Below are positions 25,052 through 31,533 of a stretch of 43,137 bases of DNA, in pieces. The translations under genes were made by a program, and so were the position numbers. The stretch comes from a virus. Within the stretch, counting starts at the first letter, position 1; each line of letters opens with the position of its first letter. The stretch is taken from positions 1 to 43,137 of the IMG/VR virus record IMGVR_UViG_3300025853_000188. The stretch is one strand, 5' to 3'. The notes below the pieces were generated by a model. The model saw only the letters and a list, made by a program, of their open reading frames with translations. It had not been told where the DNA came from and ran no database searches.

Positions 25052-25426
25052 ATGCCTGCTACTAAAGAACATCCAAAATCAAATGATAATCTTTATGTCT
25101 TTATCGATAATAAAAAATATTCAATGGCTAACACCAATGACCTAAAAAATTTATCATCAACTTCTAGTAAAGGAAGACGATCATTTTTATTCTATTTCAC
25201 TGGCAAGTCAAAGAATGAAACTCAGTCAACTATACTAACGATTGCACGTGTGATGTCAGCGCAAGGTAGAACACCTATCATTAACATATATACTGATGGG
25301 AGTGTGTCTGCTTCAATGTTGGATCGTATGAAGAAAGAATGGTATTCTTTAATAAAGAACGCCACCGAACAGATAAAAACTGATAAATTGAAGGCTGAAC
25401 AATCATCAAAAGAAAAAAAGAAATAG
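25052..25426 (+). CDS. Hypothetical protein, 124 aa
   Basis: Unrecognised. It has an N-terminal strand-rich part (NDNLYVFIDNKKYSMAN), a middle FYFTGKSKNETQSTILTIAR, and a highly charged C-terminal helix ending KAEQSSKEKKK. It starts 7 bases after the membrane-protein gene, with no ribosome site visible. It ends just before a consensus promoter at 25428. It is probably the last gene of the rIIA-like unit. Confidence 0.45.
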   Translation: MPATKEHPKSNDNLYVFIDNKKYSMANTNDLKNLSSTSSKGRRSFLFYFTGKSKNETQSTILTIARVMSAQGRTPIINIYTDGSVSASMLDRMKKEWYSLIKNATEQIKTDKLKAEQSSKEKKK

Positions 25427-25427
25427 A

Positions 25428-25456
25428 TTGACAAATCTATAAAAATAGGTTATAAT
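25428..25456 (+). promoter_or_regulatory. Consensus sigma70-like leaderless promoter
   Basis: TTGACA (25428-25433), 17 bases, TATAAT (25451-25456). ATG 25464 is 7 bases after the -10. No terminator is seen upstream. Confidence 0.75.
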
Positions 25457-25463
25457 ACACATT

Positions 25464-26639
25464 ATGTTTAATGATTTTTTTGAAGAGCCAGATGGCTTAA
25501 GCGAATATGACGAAATGAAAGAAGGCATTCTTGAGAATTTAAATTCCATGAAAGCCATGTCTGTCACTGAGGCTACATTCAAGAAGAAATACTTAGAGGT
25601 TCAAAATTTCTTGAATCATGCTACTCAATCTGATATCACTAAGGCTAAAATCTGGACACCAACCGATATAAATAATAAAGAGCAAACCATCAAAGAGTTG
25701 GAACAAATGCAGCCTGAGATTGTATTCGTTGAACCTGACAATGATGCTCTTGCATTGGATTGGTTGATGTTACGTGTTTTTTGTCATACAATGCCTTTTG
25801 ATCAAACTCCTGGACGGTTTCTAAGATTTCTTATACGAGATAAAGTTACAGAAAAATATTTAGGTGCTACTTCTGTATCAAGTGATGTAATTTGTATTAC
25901 GGTAAGAGACAATTATATTCAATGGGAAAAAGAAGCTAAATTAGGCGGTTTACTAAAAAATTCTGCTATTGGTTCTTGTATCATGTCAACACAACCATTT
26001 GGATATAATTTTTTAGGAAGTAAATTAGCTGCTTGTATGGTAGTATCAAGTGTTGTTAGAGACACGTGGGAACGTTTATATAAGGATAAATTGGTTGGAA
26101 TGACAACTACATCGTTGTATGGAACAAAATCGTTTTATAATGGTGTTCCTGTGTGGAAAAAGTGTGGAGCATCTGCTGGTAAGATTGCACTTAAACCTGA
26201 TGATAAATATTATGAGTGGTGGCATGATTATGTAAAAACGGAATATGCTGAAGAGTATGAAAAAAAGATGACTCAAAAAGAGGGAGTGAGTGGTCCTGTG
26301 ACGGGAGCCAAACAAAGAGTTATTGACATGATTTTCAGACATTTAAAGATAAAGTCAGGTGACTATCAACATGGTTTTGAACGTGGAGTATATTACAGTT
26401 GTTTTTATGATCAAACATTGCAATATCTTCGCGGTAAATGTAAATTAAAAAGTTTAAAATTGAAACCAATGTTTGAGGATGAAAATTTAATTTCATACTG
26501 GAAGGAAAAGGCTATCAAACGATATTCTAAGTTGCACGATGAAGACAAGTTGTTGCCTGAAGTTACATATTATAATGCTATGATTAACGAAAGTTATGAA
26601 ACAGCGAAAAACAAATTTTTTAACAATGTGGGAAGATGA
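25464..26639 (+). CDS. DUF4338 / DruA-like protein
   Basis: A 391-residue protein. Its core contains GRFLRFLIRDKVTEKYLGAT, GSCIMSTQPFGYNFLGSKLA and RDTWERLYKDKLVGMTTTSL. The order of 'LRFLIRD....LG', then a hydrophobic strand block, and a turn before a conserved aromatic/Gly block, recalls DUF4338, the family of DruA from the Druantia defence system. The fold of that family is related to Mom and GNAT-like enzymes. The N-terminal ~110 residues are a helical addition. The promoter is consensus, so it is expressed early and strongly. DruA chemistry is not established, so function stays open. The family call is moderate. Confidence 0.5.
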   Translation: MFNDFFEEPDGLSEYDEMKEGILENLNSMKAMSVTEATFKKKYLEVQNFLNHATQSDITKAKIWTPTDINNKEQTIKELEQMQPEIVFVEPDNDALALDWLMLRVFCHTMPFDQTPGRFLRFLIRDKVTEKYLGATSVSSDVICITVRDNYIQWEKEAKLGGLLKNSAIGSCIMSTQPFGYNFLGSKLAACMVVSSVVRDTWERLYKDKLVGMTTTSLYGTKSFYNGVPVWKKCGASAGKIALKPDDKYYEWWHDYVKTEYAEEYEKKMTQKEGVSGPVTGAKQRVIDMIFRHLKIKSGDYQHGFERGVYYSCFYDQTLQYLRGKCKLKSLKLKPMFEDENLISYWKEKAIKRYSKLHDEDKLLPEVTYYNAMINESYETAKNKFFNNVGR

Positions 26640-26964
26640 ATTTTTTGAATGGGAGGGTTATGGAAATAAGCAATTTGACCCTTATATATTACAATTACCT
26701 AGAATAGTTTATGCTGGTTTATGGGATGATAATTGTTTATATGACATAGCCAAACGATGTTTTGATGAAAACAAGATATTTGTATTCATTACTACTGCTA
26801 AAATGAATACTGAATATCCGCTTATGTTGAAGAAATGTTTAGCTTATTTAGAAGATCATATGTGGATTTATGAAACTAGAGGTATGGTTACCAGAGTTGT
26901 TCTTGAAAGCAGAGCAAGAAAATACGTAGAACATTATAAAAATTCGGAGTTATATCATGCTTGA
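26626..26964 (+). CDS. Hypothetical protein, 112 aa
   Basis: Unrecognised. ATG 26626 overlaps the previous gene by 14 bases; an earlier in-frame ATG at 26596 would overlap more and is less likely. It is acidic at the N-terminus (MWEDEFFEWEGYGN), then has alternating hydrophobic strands and helices (RIVYAGLWDDNCLYDIAKRC, KIFVFITTAKMN) and a basic C-terminal helix. It overlaps the start of the next gene by 8 bases, so it forms an operon with the DUF4338-like and glycosyltransferase genes. Confidence 0.5.
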   Translation: MWEDEFFEWEGYGNKQFDPYILQLPRIVYAGLWDDNCLYDIAKRCFDENKIFVFITTAKMNTEYPLMLKKCLAYLEDHMWIYETRGMVTRVVLESRARKYVEHYKNSELYHA

Positions 26965-27667
26965 TTTAGAGGTATTTGTGGTTGAAAATCAACAGAACAG
27001 TAAATATGATGAACGATTGCGTAAGTCTGCTTTTGTTAATGATGTTAATATAAATTGGATTGGGAACGGTGTTGATTGGAAAGGAAATTCCACTAAAATA
27101 AAATTATTTATAACTTTATTGTGCAGAAGTAAAGCAAAGTATGCTTTATGTTTAGATAGCAGAGATGTGTTGTTTTATGATAAGTTGGAAACTATATGTA
27201 AACGATTTAAAATATATCTCGATCGGGGATATAAAGTTGTCTATAACGCAGAAACCAATTGTTTTCCTCGTCCTGAGATCGCTGGGATGTTTCCAAGTCA
27301 AGATAAGAAGTATAAATACCTTAACTCCGGAGCAATCATAGGCGATCGAAGAAGTATTGTTAGAATATTCAGACAAGCGAAAAAATGGCATTCTAAAATG
27401 CCTTATATAAAGAATGATCAATATTTTCACCAAGCATATTTTTTAAGATATGGTAATGAAAAGAAAATTACATTAGACTATAATTGTAATATATTTCAAG
27501 TAATGTGGGATCAGGGTATGGGCGGCAGCGCTAATTATGACTTGATCTATTCAAAAAATTACATATACAACCAACATACTCAATCATTTCCATGTATATT
27601 TCATTATCCAGGTCCATCGGGAACTGCTGAAACTGTATATAGAATAATAAATAAAAATTTTTATTGA
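26957..27667 (+). CDS. PLOD/procollagen-glycosyltransferase-like glycosyltransferase
   Basis: A 236-residue GT-A-type enzyme. Seen in order: YALCLDSRDVLFYDKLETI with the acidic metal/sugar-nucleotide site, KVVYNAETNCFPRPEIA, KYLNSGAIIGDRRS, a NDQYFHQAYF block, ITLDYNCNIFQV and a final FPCIFHYPGPSG. The 'LNSG...IG', 'DQ..F' and 'LD....IFQ' blocks match the glycosyltransferase domain of PLOD-type enzymes found in large viruses and phages. It would move a sugar to an unknown acceptor, such as a hypermodified DNA base or host surface glycan. The start overlaps the preceding gene. Confidence 0.65.
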   Translation: MLDLEVFVVENQQNSKYDERLRKSAFVNDVNINWIGNGVDWKGNSTKIKLFITLLCRSKAKYALCLDSRDVLFYDKLETICKRFKIYLDRGYKVVYNAETNCFPRPEIAGMFPSQDKKYKYLNSGAIIGDRRSIVRIFRQAKKWHSKMPYIKNDQYFHQAYFLRYGNEKKITLDYNCNIFQVMWDQGMGGSANYDLIYSKNYIYNQHTQSFPCIFHYPGPSGTAETVYRIINKNFY

Positions 27668-27710
27668 CAACTCGATTTTATTGTGTTACCGTATGATTTA
27701 AACGTATAAT
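27664..27710 (+). promoter_or_regulatory. Weak promoter candidate before the 652-aa gene
   Basis: TTGACA at 27664-27669 has no good -10 at 16-18 bases (TACCGT at 27687). TATGAT (27692) and TATAAT (27705-27710) are too far for that -35. One of these probably drives 27730, with an A-rich leader. Exact boxes are unclear. Confidence 0.3.
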
Positions 27711-27729
27711 AAAAAATAAAAAATAAAAA

Positions 27730-29688
27730 ATGAATAACTATATTAAACATAATATCCGAGAAATTGGAGATCATATCAATGAGACATATTTGAATTCCAA
27801 GGATACTAATATGCCTATTGTTACTGAATTTCACGTTCCTTATAACGTAACATATGTTGATGCTATGAGTTCTGATTTTGAGAATTACAAATCATCATGT
27901 GTTGATGAATTGAAACAACCTCCCGCTCAGTCGTTTGTGGATAACCGTCATACTGCTGTGTATTATACCGATTATTGGATTGCTTGTGTTTTGGGAACTA
28001 TTAAGCGTGAAGTTTGGATTGGAATTCCAACTAATAAACCTTCTCCCGAATGGTGTGTTTATGATGGACAAAATAAATTGACTGTTGATTCATCATTTAC
28101 CAAAAACTCAAGTTTGAGATGGTGGAGTGATATAACTGGAATCAAAACCGACGTTTTAAAAGCCAGAGTTGCTGAATATAAACGCATTCATCCATATTCA
28201 GTAAATTATCCTTCTATGATTGAGTTGACTGAATTTTTGAATACACATGATGACTCTGGGGTTTGCTTCAAACACTTTTTCAATTCTGATTTGTTTCCGA
28301 TATTAACTAAGAATTTAACGGATCATGTTAGATGGAAGATTACATTTGCTCATGAAATGTTATTAATTTCTCTGATGAAAGAGGAAAATAATAAAAAATT
28401 CCCCCACACGTCTCAACATTTATTTACAATCGACTTTGCAGGAACTTCATATTTTCCATTGATACAGAGTGATTTTAAAACTAGGAATTCATCTTTATAT
28501 CAAAAACGCATAAATTCAACTGTAAATAATTCAAATCTTTTGCCTGTTAAACAGCTGAAAAATAAAACAGAAGGAAGTGATCCCAAAAATGAGGTTTTTG
28601 TTAAGGGTAATATGTTAATGACTCATATCAACGTATGTGATGATAAAAGTGATGTGTTTACATATGACTTGAAAAGCAAAACCGAACTTACTAAAATTGC
28701 AAAGGTTAAGGTCGATTACAATGATGATTCTGATAGGGTGTTTAGAAACAAACATAATTTAAAAATGGTATCTCTAAATAACTCAGATCACAAGAAAATG
28801 AATGATATTCATGAATTTAATTCAAAATTATTAGATGTTTCTTGTGAATGGGGGATTAAACAAGGTGCTAGAGCGAAAAAGAAAAACGTATATTCAAAGT
28901 TTAGAGAGGTTATAACTGAACTTAGTAATAAGGCTAAAGAATCTAATAATAAAAACTTTCTAACGAGAGGTGAAGAAGGATATTTATCGGATTCTCTCCT
29001 TACTTCTTTAGATATTTCAAATTCGACTTCCTGGTATACTTGGGCCGAATACGTTTCAAAAAAATGGTTTACGAAATACAGTTCTAAGGTAAAATGTCCA
29101 AATTCTTATATAACCGACATTCTTGAATTGACATTCCGAGAATTGACAGAATTTGTTAAAAATAACTTTAATAGTTTGTGTGGAGATGTTTTTAGTGAAA
29201 CGTGTGGTCGGAAAATTCCAAAAGATACGATTGGTCATGTTGTTGTCATAAGAAGCGTATTGGATATTGTATATAAATCATACACAGTGTCGGAATCTGA
29301 TCGTAAACGCGAAGAAGCTATACCTGTTGACATGTTATTGAGAACACTGGGAATGTCAGTTCGCTCCGATGGTTTTATTTTTCATGATCCATTAACGGGG
29401 TCAGATTGTATGATTGATCATAATGCTGTTAGTGATCATGTCATATCCGATAAACATAATGGTCCTGCTACTATATATAATAATGTTATAATGACTTCAC
29501 GGTATAATTCTATGAAGAATGGGGATGGTTTTATTGCTAAAGATTCTCCCGATTATTATTCTATTATGTTGAAAACATTAGAATTGAGTTATAAACACAA
29601 TCCTGTGTTATCAAGAGAGGATTATAAATTTTCAAAACGAAATTTTGAAGATGCGATTGAATATTATTCACTTAATCCTAAAAAATGA
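27730..29688 (+). CDS. Large protein of unknown function, 652 aa
   Basis: Unrecognised. The protein is soluble, without signal peptide or obvious enzyme motif. Parts worth noting are EVWIGIPTNKPSPEWCVYDG, RWKITFAHEMLLISLMKEEN, a Lys/Asn-rich middle, NSTSWYTWAEYVSKKWF and a C-terminal stretch with SDGFIFHDPLTGSDCMIDHN. It stands alone between a promoter region and a strong terminator (29694), so it is a single-gene transcription unit. A middle region (about 290-400) is Asn/Lys-rich. Candidate ideas include a partner of the rIIA-like protein or a takeover factor, but none is supported. Confidence 0.5.
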   Translation: MNNYIKHNIREIGDHINETYLNSKDTNMPIVTEFHVPYNVTYVDAMSSDFENYKSSCVDELKQPPAQSFVDNRHTAVYYTDYWIACVLGTIKREVWIGIPTNKPSPEWCVYDGQNKLTVDSSFTKNSSLRWWSDITGIKTDVLKARVAEYKRIHPYSVNYPSMIELTEFLNTHDDSGVCFKHFFNSDLFPILTKNLTDHVRWKITFAHEMLLISLMKEENNKKFPHTSQHLFTIDFAGTSYFPLIQSDFKTRNSSLYQKRINSTVNNSNLLPVKQLKNKTEGSDPKNEVFVKGNMLMTHINVCDDKSDVFTYDLKSKTELTKIAKVKVDYNDDSDRVFRNKHNLKMVSLNNSDHKKMNDIHEFNSKLLDVSCEWGIKQGARAKKKNVYSKFREVITELSNKAKESNNKNFLTRGEEGYLSDSLLTSLDISNSTSWYTWAEYVSKKWFTKYSSKVKCPNSYITDILELTFRELTEFVKNNFNSLCGDVFSETCGRKIPKDTIGHVVVIRSVLDIVYKSYTVSESDRKREEAIPVDMLLRTLGMSVRSDGFIFHDPLTGSDCMIDHNAVSDHVISDKHNGPATIYNNVIMTSRYNSMKNGDGFIAKDSPDYYSIMLKTLELSYKHNPVLSREDYKFSKRNFEDAIEYYSLNPKK

Positions 29689-29693
29689 ATTTA

Positions 29694-29725
29694 TTGTGGC
29701 GAACGTTTAGTTCGCCACAATTTTC
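29694..29725 (+). terminator. Rho-independent terminator
   Basis: TTGTGGCGAAC (29694-29704) pairs perfectly with GTTCGCCACAA (29710-29720) around a 5-base loop, then TTTT. It overlaps the -35 region of the next promoter. Confidence 0.9.
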
Positions 29726-29754
29726 TTGACTTTTTCTATAATGTGTGGTATTTT
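29726..29754 (+). promoter_or_regulatory. Sigma70-like promoter of the second glycosyltransferase gene
   Basis: TTGACT (29726-29731), 17 bases, TATTTT (29749-29754), giving a leader of about 27 bases to ATG 29788. Confidence 0.45.
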
Positions 29755-29776
29755 GCTTAAAAACAAAAACGAACGC

Positions 29777-29787
29777 TATTTATAAAC
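29777..29787 (+). promoter_or_regulatory. Candidate late element at the same start
   Basis: TATTTATA (29777-29784), then 3 bases to ATG 29788. With the upstream sigma70-like boxes, this gene could be made both early and late. Confidence 0.4.
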
Positions 29788-31146
29788 ATGGATAATATAT
29801 TTTTTGAAGATACAACTGATGATTTGGAATATAAATATAAAATATTAGTATGGCCTAATTGGACATTTTCTAATAATTTAAATGCTGATTCCTTTACAAT
29901 TGTCATCGAAAATGTCATCAACGTTTTGCCTAAAAATATTTACTGGACAATTCCGTATCACGATACCAAGTTGAGCAAGGGTAATAAAGGAATCGCTCAG
30001 TTGAATAAATTTGATAATGTTGAATTGGTAAAGTATGATTTTCCTACATATCCCAACACAATGCGTTGTGATTTCAACACATCTGCTTTTAAAAAATTAA
30101 TTGATTGGGAACGAAACGATTGGGATATTATATATTCACATCTTCCTGAACATACTTCTCAGATCTCAAATGTATTACACAACGACACTAACATCACGCC
30201 AAAAATCGTGGGGTATTGTCATTGGTATGAAGTAAACGAAAATACAGCTTACGACAAGCGTTTGATAAACCAAAATCTTTTGGGAACATTAGAGATGGAT
30301 GAATGTGGAGTAAATACTGCTTGGTTACGTGATTTAGTAATTGATAAAACTTCTGATGTATTTAATGAGGACGCTGCAAAACGTTTTAAAGATATAATCC
30401 AACCTCACTACTTAGGAATTGATAATTACGACTTTAATTGGTCAAAAAAGACTCCAAACAGCATTCTGTTTAATCACAGACCAAACGATTATACTGGTTG
30501 GAAAAAGTTCTTAACTGTTATGGATGAAATTTACAAAGAACGGCAAGATTTTACCGTATATGGAACATTGGTAAACGAAGAACGTCCTTATATCAAAAAG
30601 GTTAGTTTTCCAGAAAGAGAAGATTATTTAGACTTTTTGAAGGAAATGACAGTTGGTATATGTTTTTTCCAAACGTATTCCGCTTGGAGCATTTCTGCTA
30701 CAGACGGAATGAGCCGCGGCGTTCCGTATTTGATGCCTAATAAACTTTGTTATCCTGAAATGGTTGGTGAAGATTATCCTTTGTTTTATAATGACAACGA
30801 TCATTTTAAGGAACTATTGAATGGTATATTAGACAATAATAAAAACCCTACAATTACTAAAGCGGTAAAACACGTAAAGAAAATTATTCCTGATATGACT
30901 TGGGATAAACAAGTAGCTAAGTGGTTTAATGGATGGGATATATTTGATTTAAAACAAATCAAATCAGAGACGGACGCTTATAAGAAGATAAGACAATTTA
31001 TTCTTGATGAAAAAATAGTAACAAAGAAGCGGATATTAGATTATATGAATTGGGGAATCAACATAAAGTTTTCACAATATAGAAATCGTTTGCGGAATGA
31101 ACCTAATATAAAGTTCACTAAAAATAAATACATAGCTACTGATTAG
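29788..31146 (+). CDS. GT-B type glycosyltransferase with C-terminal helical domain
   Basis: A 452-residue enzyme. The C-terminal Rossmann part shows SILFNHRPNDYTGWKKFLTV, QDFTVYGTL, then MTVGICFFQTYSAWSISATD and GMSRGVPYLMPNKLCYPEMV. This is the nucleotide-sugar-binding half of GT4-like transferases (E-x7-E position held by D/E-poor SATDGMS..C.PEMV). The N-terminal half holds YKILVWPNWTFSN and GYCHWYEVNENTA. The last ~60 residues (ILDEKIVTKKRILDYMNWG) look like a helical DNA-binding-type domain. DNA-base glucosylation, as by T4 alpha/beta-GT, is an attractive role given this tail and the Mom-like gene, but unproven. Confidence 0.65.
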   Translation: MDNIFFEDTTDDLEYKYKILVWPNWTFSNNLNADSFTIVIENVINVLPKNIYWTIPYHDTKLSKGNKGIAQLNKFDNVELVKYDFPTYPNTMRCDFNTSAFKKLIDWERNDWDIIYSHLPEHTSQISNVLHNDTNITPKIVGYCHWYEVNENTAYDKRLINQNLLGTLEMDECGVNTAWLRDLVIDKTSDVFNEDAAKRFKDIIQPHYLGIDNYDFNWSKKTPNSILFNHRPNDYTGWKKFLTVMDEIYKERQDFTVYGTLVNEERPYIKKVSFPEREDYLDFLKEMTVGICFFQTYSAWSISATDGMSRGVPYLMPNKLCYPEMVGEDYPLFYNDNDHFKELLNGILDNNKNPTITKAVKHVKKIIPDMTWDKQVAKWFNGWDIFDLKQIKSETDAYKKIRQFILDEKIVTKKRILDYMNWGINIKFSQYRNRLRNEPNIKFTKNKYIATD

Positions 31147-31194
31147 AGCATATATACAATACATATAGTCAGAACTTCAACTAAAGGTCTGATT

Positions 31195-31485
31195 ATGAAT
31201 GATATTGTAAGTATTACCCCTGAAGAAGCTATTCTCAAGATATGGCAAAAAAATCCTAACACGAAAATTGACCATTATTTTGAGTTCATACCAAACGAAG
31301 ATTTTACGACGGTTGATATTTTAGTTTGTGAACAATATAAAAACTCCAAACTAAAAGAAATGTATTATGGATATCAACCAGAGTATTCTTCATTGGATAA
31401 ATCTAAAATAAAAATTAACAACGAAATTAAGTTCAAGATAATTCAATATTTTGAAAATAATAAAATACGAATGCTTTGGCGTTAG
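31195..31485 (+). CDS. Hypothetical protein, 96 aa
   Basis: Unrecognised. N-terminal SITPEEAILKIWQKNPNTKI could be a helix-turn segment, followed by HYFEFIPNEDFTTVDILVCE and a basic C-terminal part (IKINNEIKFKIIQYFENNK). A ribosome-site-like AAGG lies ~10 bases before the ATG. It lies between the glycosyltransferase and the DNA polymerase promoter and is probably co-transcribed with the former. Confidence 0.45.
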   Translation: MNDIVSITPEEAILKIWQKNPNTKIDHYFEFIPNEDFTTVDILVCEQYKNSKLKEMYYGYQPEYSSLDKSKIKINNEIKFKIIQYFENNKIRMLWR

Positions 31486-31488
31486 GTA

Positions 31489-31527
31489 TTTTTATAAATT
31501 GACAACACATTTAAAAAAGGTTATAAT
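31489..31527 (+). promoter_or_regulatory. Consensus leaderless promoter of the DNA polymerase gene
   Basis: The shared block TTTTTATAAATTGAC (31489-31503) leads into TTGACA (31499-31504), 17 bases, TATAAT (31522-31527). ATG 31534 follows after 6 bases. Confidence 0.75.
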
Positions 31528-31533
31528 AAGGTC

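Noticed and set aside
27730-29688. rIIB identity for the 652-residue protein
   Set aside because: It is far longer than T4 rIIB (312 aa) and I could recognise no shared motif.
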